A DNA stretch of 51,140 nt, from positions 1 through 51,140 of the forward strand of contig NZ_JABZEE010000048.1 of assembly GCF_013387495.1 (NCBI RefSeq). The letters run 5' to 3'. The notes under the pieces are model-generated. The model was not told where the DNA came from, did not search any database, and saw only the letters and a program-made list of their open reading frames with translations. Origin of the DNA: Streptomyces sp. PKU-EA00015 (lineage in GTDB: Bacteria > Actinomycetota > Actinomycetes > Streptomycetales > Streptomycetaceae). A program made the position numbers and the translations under genes. Each line of letters begins with the position of its first letter. Position 1 is the stretch's first letter. Positions 8,793 through 17,092 of the stretch are shown here, piece by piece.

Positions 8793-8813
8793 TCCGTCCG
8801 GGGCTCGGCCCCC

Positions 8814-8839
8814 GGCCCGCCAGATGCAGGAGGCGGGCC
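8814..8839. terminator. Bidirectional terminator between gdhA and the convergent lipoprotein gene
   Basis: An 8-bp perfect stem, GGCCCGCC (8814-8821) and GGCGGGCC (8832-8839), with a 10-base loop. It lies midway between two convergent genes and can serve both. No long T run follows, as is usual in Streptomyces. Confidence 0.6.
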
Positions 8840-8867
8840 TGGGGCGGAGCACCCGGTTCGGCGGAGT

Positions 8868-9710
8868 TCAGCAGGTTTCGCGGACGTGACCCGGCTCGCC
8901 CGCGGGGTGCACGTCGCGGTCGCGCAGCACGACGGACAGGCGCGGCCATGTGCGGCACGCGGTGGCGAAGTCCTCCTGCTCGTACTCGACGTCGAACACG
9001 CGACCGTCGTACGCGCGCGTGAAGCGGGGGCACTCCTCGTAGCGCGCGCACTCCTCCACGAGCGCGAAGTCGAAGCCGATGTCCTCGTGCCCATCGAGCA
9101 GTTCGGCGGTGTTCTTCTGGGCGATCGCGAGCCCCCGCGCGTGGGCCCGGTCCGCCAGCAGCCGGGCGAAGGCGATGGCGTCGGCCTCGCTGAGGAGGCC
9201 GTCCGAGCGGGTGTACGAGTCGAGGTTGTCGGGCTCGACCGCGTCGAATCCGCGCTCTGCGCAACCGTCGATCCACGGCCCCACGACACCGAGCAGCGAG
9301 CGGCGCTTGGCGGCCGAGGAGAGGTCGAGCAGCGGCTCGTCCCAGTCCTCGTCGACGACCAACTCGCCGTCGCGCCCGTGCAGCAGCAGGTCCGGGTGCT
9401 TCTTCCGCCACCAGGCGACGGCGGCCCCGGGTTGTGTCTGGAAGGCGTTGACGTAGCAGATGTTGTACAGGCCCGGCACGGGCTCGGCGCCCCGGTCGCG
9501 GGAGACGGCCTCGACGTCGTCGGTCGGCCGATAGGCGCCGCCCAACTGGTAGTCGAACACCGCGCCCGCCGCCGGACGGCGGACGCCGTCCTCGTCGGGA
9601 CCGGGCGCCGTGGGACGCGGACGGGGGTCCGTGGTCGCGGAGCACGCGCTCAGCAGCATCAGCAGGACGGCGGCGGTGGCCGCGGCGCGGGTCCTGGGCA
9701 ACGGGCGCAT
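8868..9710 (-). CDS. Secreted lipoprotein, GH114 / TM1410-like glycosidase
   Basis: A 280-residue lipoprotein: a basic N-terminus, a hydrophobic core, and a lipobox ending at Cys23 (LLSAC). The mature part matches the endo-alpha-1,4-polygalactosaminidase / TM1410 family, a TIM-barrel glycosidase group. Visible features are NICYVNAFQTQPG, DEDWDEPLLDLSS, the strongly conserved GFDAVEPDNLDSY segment with acidic residues on barrel strands, and IAQKNTAELL. It is likely anchored outside the membrane and acts on a galactosaminogalactan-like or other amino-sugar polymer; the substrate is inferred only from the family. Its ATG overlaps the TetR stop (TGATG), so the two are co-translated on the minus strand. 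Confidence 0.85.
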   Translation of the reverse strand: MRPLPRTRAAATAAVLLMLLSACSATTDPRPRPTAPGPDEDGVRRPAAGAVFDYQLGGAYRPTDDVEAVSRDRGAEPVPGLYNICYVNAFQTQPGAAVAWWRKKHPDLLLHGRDGELVVDEDWDEPLLDLSSAAKRRSLLGVVGPWIDGCAERGFDAVEPDNLDSYTRSDGLLSEADAIAFARLLADRAHARGLAIAQKNTAELLDGHEDIGFDFALVEECARYEECPRFTRAYDGRVFDVEYEQEDFATACRTWPRLSVVLRDRDVHPAGEPGHVRETC

Positions 9711-10387
9711 CAGTTCCCTGCTCCGGGGTCCGCGGCTCGACCAGCGGGCATGATCCCCGGCTGCGCGACGAGCGCGAGCACCTCGGCCTCCGCCTGCCCT
9801 GCGGGCACTCCCGCCGCGATGAGCGTCGTGACGGCGGTCGCCCGCCCGTCGTCCTTCCAGGCACCGGTGTTGACGCTCTCCAGCAGCGAGAGTGTCAGGG
9901 ACTCGAGGGCCGCGCTCAGCGCGGGCGCCGGGACGGGGGAGGGGAACACCCCGGCCGCCCGGCCACGTTCCAGGATCGTCTGCACCGTCGTGCGCGTGGG
10001 GGACAGGATCCCGGTGACACGCTCGACGCCCAGGTCACGCCGTGCCAGGGCGATCAGCATGCGGTAGCGGTCGCCGACCGGCCACATCGTCAGCACGAAA
10101 CGGGCGAGCGCGCGCTCCGCGGTCTCGCCCGGGGCGCTCGTCGCCGCGAACGTACCGACCGCCTCCCGCAGTGCCGCGGCGGCCTCGTCGGCGAGCGCCT
10201 CGAGCAGCGCCCGGCGGCCGGGGAAGTGGCCGTAGACGGTGCGGCGCACGACACCCGCGGCCCGCGCGATCTCCTCGAGCGTGGTGTCCGGGCTGAAGCC
10301 CAGTTCGCTGCGTGCGACGGCGAGGATGCGGGCGCGGTTGGAGCGGGAATTGCGCCTCAGCGGCTCGCGGGCGGCGGGCTTCGTCAC
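9710..10387 (-). CDS. TetR/AcrR family transcriptional regulator
   Basis: A 225-residue TetR-type repressor. The N-terminal helix-turn-helix spans about residues 15-62 (RARILAVARSELGF ... TLEEIARAAGVVRRTVYGHFPGRRALLEAL). The remaining helices form a ligand/dimerisation domain of unknown specificity. The downstream GH114-like lipoprotein gene starts within its stop codon (one-base overlap), so the regulator and lipoprotein are one transcriptional and translational unit. Autoregulation and control of the lipoprotein are the simplest inference. The effector cannot be told from sequence. Confidence 0.93.
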   Translation of the reverse strand: MTKPAAREPLRRNSRSNRARILAVARSELGFSPDTTLEEIARAAGVVRRTVYGHFPGRRALLEALADEAAAALREAVGTFAATSAPGETAERALARFVLTMWPVGDRYRMLIALARRDLGVERVTGILSPTRTTVQTILERGRAAGVFPSPVPAPALSAALESLTLSLLESVNTGAWKDDGRATAVTTLIAAGVPAGQAEAEVLALVAQPGIMPAGRAADPGAGN

Positions 10388-10691
10388 AGCAGTACCTCGG
10401 GGCCAAGGTCGCGCGGCGGGTCCCGCGGACGGATCTTCATGGTGGCACGGGCGGGGCGGCCGCCCAAGAAGCCCACCGCCGCCCGCAGACGGTTCCGGCG
10501 CATGCGGCGGCCGGCCGGCACCGGGCCACGGAGATGTCCGGGCGGCCCGTGATCGTCACGGTCTTCCGGCGGACGGCAAACGGCGGCCGGACGACGGGCG
10601 TCGCCGGCGTTGTCGGAGTCGACGTGGGAGACCGGCTCGTCGGGGGCCGGAGCCGTACACGAGGCCGCGCGCCGCCCTCGGGCGGGGCCGC
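10388..10691. other. Intergenic region between tetR and malR, no gene seen
   Basis: About 300 bases upstream of tetR and downstream of malR. I found no open frame with an acceptable start and ribosome binding site. A perfect short palindrome CCGCCCTCGGGCGG at 10672-10685, just past the malR stop, could contribute to malR termination. The tetR promoter must lie here but no convincing boxes were found. Confidence 0.5.
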
Positions 10692-11726
10692 TCACCGGTC
10701 GGAGCCGGACCTCTTCGTTCCGGACGCCGTCGAACCGCGGACCACCAGCTCGGGCATGAACACGAACTCGCTGTGGGGAGCCGGCGTCCCGCCGACCTCC
10801 TCCAGCAGCGCACGGACCGCGGCCTGGCCCATGGCCTGAACGGGCTGGCGGATCGTGGTCAGCGGGGGATCGGTGAACGCTATGAGCGGCGAGTCGTCGA
10901 AGCCGACCACCGAGATGTCCTTCGGCACGTGCAGCCCCTGCTGCCGCGCCGCTCGGATCGCGCCGAGCGCCATCATGTCGCTCGCGCACACGATGGCCGT
11001 GCAGCCGCGCGCGATGAGCCCGGAGGCAGCCGCCTGGCCGCCCTCCAGCGTGTAGAGCGAGTGCTGGATCAGCTCCTGCGACTCCTCGGGGGACAGGCCC
11101 AGCCGCTCCTTCATCGCCGTCTGGAAGCCCTCTATCTTGCGCAGCACGGGCACGAACCGCCTGGGGCCGAGGGCCAGGCCGATCCGGGTGTGGCCGAGCG
11201 AGACGAGGTGGGTGACCGCCAGCTGCATGGCGGCCCGGTCGTCGGGAGAGACGAAGGGCGCCTGCACCTTGGAGGAGAAGCCGTTTACCAGGACGTACGG
11301 CACGCCCTGGGCGCGCAGCCGGTCGTAGCGCTCCATGTCGGCGGTGGTGTCGGCGTGCAGGCCGGAGACGAAGATGATCCCGGAGACGCCCCGGTCGACC
11401 AGCATCTCGGTCAGCTCGTCCTCGGTGGAGCCGCCGGGCGTCTGGGTGGCGAGGACGGGGGTGTACCCCTGGCGGGTCAGCGCCTGGCCGATCACCTGCG
11501 CCAGGGCGGGGAAGATGGGGTTGTCCAGCTCGGGGGTTATCAGGCCGACCAGGCCCGCGCTGCGCTGGCGCAGCCGCACGGGCCGTTCGTAGCCGAGCAC
11601 GTCGAGTGCGGCAAGGACGGACTCACGGGTGGCCGCGGCCACACCGGGCTTGCCGTTGAGCACGCGGCTGACTGTGGCTTCACTGACCCCCGCCTGGGCT
11701 GCGATGTCGGCGAGCCGCGCGGTCAT
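10692..11726 (-). CDS. malR: Maltose operon repressor MalR (LacI family)
   Basis: A 344-residue LacI/GalR repressor. The N-terminal helix-turn-helix reads ARLADIAAQAGVSEATVSR with the hinge helix VLNGKPGVAA, followed by a periplasmic-binding-protein-like effector domain. It closely matches S. coelicolor MalR, which represses malEFG and starch-degradation genes in response to maltose or malto-oligosaccharides. The start MTARLADIA at 11726 puts the HTH at the extreme N-terminus as usual; thirteen upstream codons are in frame but lack support. It is divergent from malE across an intergenic region packed with CTTGC(A/G)G motifs. A close paralogue lies 6 kb away downstream of aglA. Confidence 0.94.
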   Translation of the reverse strand: MTARLADIAAQAGVSEATVSRVLNGKPGVAAATRESVLAALDVLGYERPVRLRQRSAGLVGLITPELDNPIFPALAQVIGQALTRQGYTPVLATQTPGGSTEDELTEMLVDRGVSGIIFVSGLHADTTADMERYDRLRAQGVPYVLVNGFSSKVQAPFVSPDDRAAMQLAVTHLVSLGHTRIGLALGPRRFVPVLRKIEGFQTAMKERLGLSPEESQELIQHSLYTLEGGQAAASGLIARGCTAIVCASDMMALGAIRAARQQGLHVPKDISVVGFDDSPLIAFTDPPLTTIRQPVQAMGQAAVRALLEEVGGTPAPHSEFVFMPELVVRGSTASGTKRSGSDR

Positions 11727-11816
11727 GTCAGGACTGTACCGGTCGTATGGAGGATTGCCCACCACGCACGGGATTCAGTCGGTTCCGGGGCGACGACGCA
11801 AGAACCGGATCAGGGA

Positions 11817-11856
11817 CCTGCAAAGCCTTGCGGGCCCCTTGCGGATGCCTTGCAGT
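11817..11856. promoter_or_regulatory. Helically phased direct repeats, candidate MalR operator array
   Basis: Three copies of CCTTGC(G/A)G start at 11826, 11837 and 11848, spaced exactly 11 bp, so all face the same side of the helix. An inverted half-site CCTGCAAAG lies just before them (11818-11826). The same core occurs upstream of malE and the amylase gene. Binding by MalR is inferred from motif recurrence and position between malR and malE. Confidence 0.65.
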
Positions 11857-11936
11857 GGGGCGCACCCTGTGTCGGGACCGGCGTCAAGCGATCCGACGGC
11901 AACTCTCCGGACACGCGAATGTAACGATCACCCGTC

Positions 11937-11957
11937 CTTGCAGAAATTTGCCGCAAG
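11937..11957. promoter_or_regulatory. Palindromic candidate MalR operator upstream of malE
   Basis: A 21-bp inverted repeat with half-sites CTTGCAG and CCGCAAG around an AAATTTG centre. Symmetric sites of this size with a CTTGC core fit LacI-family dimers. It is centred about 130 bases before the malE start. Confidence 0.7.
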
Positions 11958-11960
11958 GTC

Positions 11961-11989
11961 TTTCCGATGCTTTTCAGCCCTGTTACGTT
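11961..11989 (+). promoter_or_regulatory. Candidate malE promoter
   Basis: TTTCCG (11961-11966), a 17-base spacer and TACGTT (11984-11989) fit the Streptomyces housekeeping consensus loosely: the -10 is good, the -35 poor. Transcription would start near 11996, giving a leader of about 80 bases ending in GAAGGAG before malE. The palindromic site lies immediately upstream. Confidence 0.4.
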
Positions 11990-12075
11990 CCTGGCAACCC
12001 GGCGCCGCGAGGGAGCGGTCGGCGGGAGGCGCGACATCGCCTCCGCCCTTCCCGGGCAGAGTTGAAGGAGTTCAC

Positions 12076-13347
12076 ATGCGGCGTGGCATAGCGGCCACCG
12101 CGCTGGTAGCGGCACTGGCCCTCTCGGCGACGGCGTGCGGCGGGGGCAGCGGAGAGAGCAAGGCAGAGGGCCCGGTCACCATCACATGGTGGGACACCTC
12201 GAACGCGACCAACGAGGCGCCCAACTACAAGGCCCTCATCAAGGAGTTCGAGGCGGCCAACAAGGACATCACGGTCAAGTACGTGAACGTCCCCTTCGAC
12301 CAGGCCCAGAACAAGTTCCAGACCGCTGCCGGCAGCAAGGGCGCCCCCGACATCATCCGTGCCGACGTCGGCTGGACCGGTGCGTGGGCGAAGCAGCAGT
12401 TCCTCGCCCCGCTCGACGGCACCGAGGCCCTGAAGAACTCCGAGGACATCACGCCCGCCCTGCTGAAGCAGGCGCAGTACGAGGGCAAGACCTACGGCGC
12501 GCCGATCGTCACCGACACCCTCGCGCTCATGTGGAACAAGGACCTCCTCAAGAAGGCGGGCTTCGAGGCGGCGCCCACCACCTGGGACGAGCTGAAGAAG
12601 GTCTCCAAGGCGGTCGCCGCCAAGACCGACGCCGACGGCTTCTGGCTGAACAAGGCCGGTTACTACCAGATGCCGTTCCTCTACGGCGAGGGCGTCGACC
12701 TCATCGACTCCGAGGGCAAGAAGATCACCGTCAACTCGGACAAGGCCGCCAAGGCCGTCGAGACGAGCAAGAGCCTGCTGGCCTCCGACGGTGTGGCCAA
12801 GCTCGACGTCTCCGCCGACGCCTACGCGCACATGCAGGACGCCTTCACGACCGGCAAGGTCGCGATGATCGTCCAGGGCCCGTGGGAACTCACCAACATC
12901 TACAAGGGCGCCGCGTTCAAGGACGCCGCGAACCTGGGCATCTCCAAGGTGCCCGCCGGCTCGACCGGCACCGCGGGCGCCCCGATCGGCGGTCACAACC
13001 TGGCGCTCTACGCCGGTTCCGACGCCGCCCACCAGAAGGCCGCGCAGAAGTTCATCGGATTCATGACCTCCGGTGAGACCCAGGCGAAGACCGCGCTGAA
13101 GAACAGCACCCTGCCCACCCGTACCTCCGCCTACACCGCCGAGGTCAAGGCGCTGCCCGGCTTCGCCGACATGCAGACCGTCCTGGCCGAGAGCGGCAAG
13201 GCGCGCGGCTCCGACCCGAGCTACAGCTCCCTGTACACCGACTTCGAGACCAACGTCACCAAGATCCTCCAGGACAAGGTGAGCGTGCAGAAGGGCCTGG
13301 ACGACACCGCCGCGGCCTACAAGAAGCTGCTCCAGGACTACTCCTGA
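12076..13347 (+). CDS. malE: Maltose/maltodextrin ABC transporter substrate-binding lipoprotein
   Basis: A 423-residue extracellular solute-binding protein (family 1). The signal sequence ends in LSATAC with lipidated Cys21, followed by a Gly/Ser linker and the mature binding protein (VTITWWDTSN...). It captures malto-oligosaccharides at the outer membrane face and delivers them to MalF/MalG. The start at 12076 is fixed by GAAGGAG (12064-12070) and by giving an immediate signal peptide; longer in-frame readings extend into the regulatory region. It is the first gene of malEFG-aglA, divergent from malR, and separated from malF by a strong hairpin that probably raises malE message relative to malFG. 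No ATPase gene lies here; in Streptomyces the shared MsiK usually serves. Confidence 0.95.
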   Translation: MRRGIAATALVAALALSATACGGGSGESKAEGPVTITWWDTSNATNEAPNYKALIKEFEAANKDITVKYVNVPFDQAQNKFQTAAGSKGAPDIIRADVGWTGAWAKQQFLAPLDGTEALKNSEDITPALLKQAQYEGKTYGAPIVTDTLALMWNKDLLKKAGFEAAPTTWDELKKVSKAVAAKTDADGFWLNKAGYYQMPFLYGEGVDLIDSEGKKITVNSDKAAKAVETSKSLLASDGVAKLDVSADAYAHMQDAFTTGKVAMIVQGPWELTNIYKGAAFKDAANLGISKVPAGSTGTAGAPIGGHNLALYAGSDAAHQKAAQKFIGFMTSGETQAKTALKNSTLPTRTSAYTAEVKALPGFADMQTVLAESGKARGSDPSYSSLYTDFETNVTKILQDKVSVQKGLDDTAAAYKKLLQDYS

Positions 13348-13352
13348 GCCCA

Positions 13353-13390
13353 GCGGCCGGCCCGCCCTCCTGACGGGGCGGGCCGGCCGC
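13353..13390 (+). terminator. Strong intercistronic hairpin between malE and malF
   Basis: A perfect 15-bp GC stem (13353-13367 with 13376-13390) and an 8-base loop, starting five bases after the malE stop. No T tract follows and malF begins about 65 bases later without an obvious promoter. It more likely acts as a partial terminator or 3' stabiliser that keeps malE expression above malFG. Confidence 0.75.
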
Positions 13391-13454
13391 ACAGCCGCGT
13401 CCCGACCGACTCCCGCAGTCAACTGCCGAGAAGAACGCCGAGAAGGTGCCGAAG

Positions 13455-14462
13455 ATGACCGTCGCCGCTGAGGGCGCAACCGCCGCCGAGCGCGGGCGCG
13501 CCCCGCGCCCCGGGCGCCCCGGGCTCTTTGCCCGTATGAAGCTGTCGTACGAGAAGAACTGGTACGCCTGGGCCATGGTGGCCCCGGTCGTCCTCGTGCT
13601 CGGCGTGCTGGTGCTGTATCCGCTCGTCCGCGGCATCTACCTGTCGATGACGAACGCCGACAGCACGAACATCGGCCGCACCATCGGCGTCAACAAGATC
13701 CCGGACTCGTTCTCGTGGGTCGGCCCGGACAACTACACGGAGATCCTCTCGGGCGCCGACGGCCAGTTCTGGCCGCACTTCGTCTGGACGATCGTGTGGA
13801 CCGTCGTCTGCGTCGCCTTCCACTACGGCATCGGGCTCGGCCTCGCGCTGCTGCTCAACCGCAAGCTGCGCGGCCGCACGTTCTACCGGCTCGTCCTGAT
13901 CCTGCCGTGGGCCGTGCCCACCTTCGTCACCGTCTTCTCCTGGCGGCTGATCCTCGCCGACGAGGGCGGCATCCTGAACACCGCGCTCGGCTGGCTCGAT
14001 CTGCCGCAGCCCGGCTGGCTCAGCGACGTCTTCTGGCAGCGGACCTCCGCCGTCATGGTCAACGTCTGGGTCGGCGTGCCCTTCATGATGGTCTCGCTGC
14101 TCGGCGGACTCCAGTCCATCAACGGCGACCTGTACGAGGCGGCCGAGATGGACGGCGCGAGCGCCTGGCAGCGCTTCCGCCACGTCACGCTGCCCGGTCT
14201 GCGCTCGGTCAGCTCCACCGTGATCCTGCTCGGCGTCATCTGGACCTTCAACCAGTTCGTCGTGATCTTCCTGCTCTTCGGCGCGACCGGCGCGCCCGAG
14301 GCGCAGATCCTCGTCACCTGGGCGTACCGCCTCGGCTTCGGTCAGGACCCGCGCGACTACGCCGGCTCGGCCGCGTACGGCGTGATCATCCTGTCGATGC
14401 TCATCGTCTTCGCCTCCTTCTACCGGCGCTGGCTCGCTCGCCACGAGCAGTCCGCCGCCTGA
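13455..14462 (+). CDS. malF: Maltose ABC transporter permease MalF
   Basis: A 335-residue binding-protein-dependent permease with about six membrane segments, the first near residues 35-58 (WAMVAPVVLVLGVLVLYPLV). The cytoplasmic EAA loop, which docks the ATPase, is visible as YEAAEMDGASAWQRF around residue 230. With MalG it forms the membrane channel importing maltodextrins. ATG at 13455 is preferred over the in-frame GTG at 13446 because GAGAAGG then sits about nine bases upstream. It is shorter than enteric MalF and lacks the large periplasmic domain, as usual in Gram-positives. malG follows after 22 bases. Confidence 0.94.
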   Translation: MTVAAEGATAAERGRAPRPGRPGLFARMKLSYEKNWYAWAMVAPVVLVLGVLVLYPLVRGIYLSMTNADSTNIGRTIGVNKIPDSFSWVGPDNYTEILSGADGQFWPHFVWTIVWTVVCVAFHYGIGLGLALLLNRKLRGRTFYRLVLILPWAVPTFVTVFSWRLILADEGGILNTALGWLDLPQPGWLSDVFWQRTSAVMVNVWVGVPFMMVSLLGGLQSINGDLYEAAEMDGASAWQRFRHVTLPGLRSVSSTVILLGVIWTFNQFVVIFLLFGATGAPEAQILVTWAYRLGFGQDPRDYAGSAAYGVIILSMLIVFASFYRRWLARHEQSAA

Positions 14463-14484
14463 TGCCGACAAGGACACCACCGAC

Positions 14485-15396
14485 ATGAGCACCCTCACCG
14501 AACGCCCCGCCGCAGCCCCGTCGAAGCGCCCCGCCCGTCCCGCCGACCGGGCGGGCGCCCGCCGCCGCGGCGAGCGCAGCCGCGGCGCCTCGATCGCCGT
14601 CCACGCCACGCTGATCGTCGCGAGCTTCATCGCCTTCTTCCCGGTCGGCTGGATCGCCTGGATCTCGCTCGGCCCGGACAAGACCGACTTCCTGCACCCC
14701 GACGAGATCGCCGGGAAGATCAGCTTCGAGAACTACTCGGCCGTGCTCGCCGACACCCAGTTCCTCACCTGGTTCGGCAACTCGATGATCGTGGCCCTCG
14801 GGACCTGCGTACTGGGCGTGTTCATCGCCGCCAGCTCCGGATACGCCGTCTCCCGCATGCGCTTCCCCGGCTACCGCCAGCTGATGTGGACCTTCCTGGT
14901 CACCCAGATGTTCCCCGTCGCCATCCTGATGGTGCCGCTCTACAAGATCGTTGCCGACCTGGGCCTGCTGGACACCTACGGGGCGCTCATCCTCGTCTAC
15001 TGCACCACGGCCGTCCCGTACTGCGCCTGGCTGCTCAAGGGATACTTCGACACCATCCCGCACGAGATCGACGAGGCGGGCCGCGTCGACGGGCTCACCC
15101 CGTTCGGCACCTTCTACCGGCTGATCCTGCCGCTCGCCCGGCCGGGCCTGGCGGTGGCAGCCTTCTACACCTTCCTCACCGCGTGGGGCGAGGTCGCGTA
15201 CGCCTCCGTCTTCATGCTCAGCGAGGGCAAGTACACGCTGTCGATCGGTCTGACCACCTTCGTCAGCCAGTACGACACCCAGTGGGACCTGATGGCCGCC
15301 ACCGCGGTCCTCATCGCCCTGCCCGCGTCGCTCGTCTTCTACCTCGTCCAGCGCCATCTGGTCACCGGCCTCACCGCCGGCGCGGCGAAGTCCTGA
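14485..15396 (+). CDS. malG: Maltose ABC transporter permease MalG
   Basis: A 303-residue permease partner of MalF with six predicted membrane segments, after a basic, Arg/Pro-rich cytoplasmic N-terminus of about 35 residues. The EAA loop reads HEIDEAGRVDGLTPFGTF near residues 192-209. It starts 22 bases after malF and ends 46 bases before the alpha-glucosidase gene, so all are probably co-transcribed. Transport specificity for malto-oligosaccharides is inferred from the operon and from similarity to S. coelicolor malG. Confidence 0.94.
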   Translation: MSTLTERPAAAPSKRPARPADRAGARRRGERSRGASIAVHATLIVASFIAFFPVGWIAWISLGPDKTDFLHPDEIAGKISFENYSAVLADTQFLTWFGNSMIVALGTCVLGVFIAASSGYAVSRMRFPGYRQLMWTFLVTQMFPVAILMVPLYKIVADLGLLDTYGALILVYCTTAVPYCAWLLKGYFDTIPHEIDEAGRVDGLTPFGTFYRLILPLARPGLAVAAFYTFLTAWGEVAYASVFMLSEGKYTLSIGLTTFVSQYDTQWDLMAATAVLIALPASLVFYLVQRHLVTGLTAGAAKS

Positions 15397-15442
15397 CGCG
15401 CCGCCGACCTTTCCCGTCCGCCATCTCTTACTCAGGGAAGAC

Positions 15443-17092
15443 ATGACCCAGCACCTCACTGCCCCCGCGCACACCCTCGACAGCACCCGGCCGGGCTGGT
15501 GGCGCGACGCGGTGATCTACCAGGTCTATCCGCGCAGCTTCGCCGACGGGAACGGCGACGGCATGGGCGACCTCGAAGGCGTGCGCAGCCGGCTGCCGTA
15601 CCTGAAGGACCTCGGCGTCGACGCCGTCTGGCTCAGCCCCTTCTACGCCTCCCCGCAGGCCGACGCCGGGTACGACGTCGCCGACTACCGTGCCATCGAC
15701 CCCATGTTCGGCTCGCTCCTCGACGCCGACGGGCTCATCCGCGACGCCCACGCCCTGGGCCTGCGCATCATCGTGGACCTCGTCCCCAACCACTCCTCCG
15801 ACCAGCACGAGTGGTTCAAGCGCGCGCTGCGCGAGGGGCCCGGGTCGCCGCTGCGGGCCCGCTACCACTTCCGCCCCGGCAAGGGGGAGAACGGCGAGCT
15901 CCCGCCCAACGACTGGGAGTCCATCTTCGGCGGACCGGCGTGGACGCGCACCGAGGACGGCGAGTGGTACCTCCACCTGTTCGCGCCCGAGCAGCCCGAC
16001 TTCAACTGGGAACACCCCGCCGTCGCCGACGAGTTCCGCTCCATCCTGCGCTTCTGGCTCGACATGGGCGTCGACGGCTTCCGCGTCGACGTCGCCCACG
16101 GTCTGGTCAAGGCCGACGGCCTGCCCGACCTCGGCAGCCACGACCAGCTCAAGCTGCTCGGCAACGACGTCATGCCCTTCTTCGACCAGGACGGCGTGCA
16201 CGCGATCTACCGCAGCTGGCGCAAGATCCTCGACGAGTACCCCGGCGAGCGGATCGCCGTCGCCGAGGCGTGGACGCCGACCGTGGAGCGCACCGCGAAC
16301 TACGTGCGCCCCGACGAGCTGCACCAGGCGTTCAACTTCCAGTACCTCGGCACCCCGTGGGACGCCGACGAGCTGCGTGCCGTGATCGACCTCTCGCTGG
16401 CGGCCATGCGGCCCGTCGGCGCCCCCGCCACCTGGGTGCTGTCCAACCACGACGTCACCCGGCACACCACCCGCTTCGCCAACCCGGCGGGACTCGGCAC
16501 CCAGATCCGCACGGCCGGCGACCGTGAGCTGGGCCTGCGCCGGGCCCGCGCGGCGACGCTGCTGATGCTCGCACTGCCCGGCTCCGCGTACATCTACCAG
16601 GGCGAGGAGCTGGGTCTGCCCGACGTCACCGACCTGCCCGACGAGGTGCGCCAGGACCCGTCGTTCTTCCGCGCGGCCGGCCAGGACGGTTTCCGCGACG
16701 GCTGCCGCGTGCCGATCCCGTGGACCGTCGAGGGCTCCTCGTACGGCTTCGGCAGCGGCGGCAGCTGGCTGCCGCAGCCCGACGGCTGGGCCGCGCTCAG
16801 CGTCGAGGCGCAGACCGGCGACCCCGACTCCACGCTGGAGCTGTACCGCAGCGCCCTCGCGGTGCGCCGCGCACGGCCGGAGCTCGGCGCGGGCGACGCG
16901 GTGGAGTGGCTGGACGCCCCCGACGGCGTGCTCGTCCTGCGCCGCGGCGGCTTCGTCTGCGTCGCCAACACCACGTCCGAGCCCGTCACTCTGCCGGCCT
17001 ACGGGCAGTTGCTGCTGGCCAGTTCGACGGTGAAGGTCACCGGCGAGGCGGCCGAGGTGCCCGCCGACACCACCGCCTGGTGGGCGGTGTGA
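15443..17092 (+). CDS. aglA: Intracellular alpha-glucosidase (GH13)
   Basis: A 549-residue GH13 enzyme of the oligo-1,6-/alpha-glucosidase type. The four conserved regions are DLVPNH (112-117), GFRVDVAH with nucleophile Asp216, VAEAW with acid/base Glu275, and LSNHD with Asp337. The opening WWRDAVIYQVYPRSFADGNGDG and the QPDFNWEHP segment are typical of exo-acting glucosidases. There is no signal peptide, so it hydrolyses imported maltodextrins in the cytoplasm to glucose. It is the fourth gene of malEFG-aglA, and its stop codon overlaps the GTG start of a second LacI-family gene (GTGA). Confidence 0.94.
   Translation: MTQHLTAPAHTLDSTRPGWWRDAVIYQVYPRSFADGNGDGMGDLEGVRSRLPYLKDLGVDAVWLSPFYASPQADAGYDVADYRAIDPMFGSLLDADGLIRDAHALGLRIIVDLVPNHSSDQHEWFKRALREGPGSPLRARYHFRPGKGENGELPPNDWESIFGGPAWTRTEDGEWYLHLFAPEQPDFNWEHPAVADEFRSILRFWLDMGVDGFRVDVAHGLVKADGLPDLGSHDQLKLLGNDVMPFFDQDGVHAIYRSWRKILDEYPGERIAVAEAWTPTVERTANYVRPDELHQAFNFQYLGTPWDADELRAVIDLSLAAMRPVGAPATWVLSNHDVTRHTTRFANPAGLGTQIRTAGDRELGLRRARAATLLMLALPGSAYIYQGEELGLPDVTDLPDEVRQDPSFFRAAGQDGFRDGCRVPIPWTVEGSSYGFGSGGSWLPQPDGWAALSVEAQTGDPDSTLELYRSALAVRRARPELGAGDAVEWLDAPDGVLVLRRGGFVCVANTTSEPVTLPAYGQLLLASSTVKVTGEAAEVPADTTAWWAV

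Noticed and set aside
10384..10989. Minus-strand frame spanning the tetR-malR gap and the 3' end of malR
   Set aside because: Low-complexity composition; it overlaps malR in another frame without a start signal.
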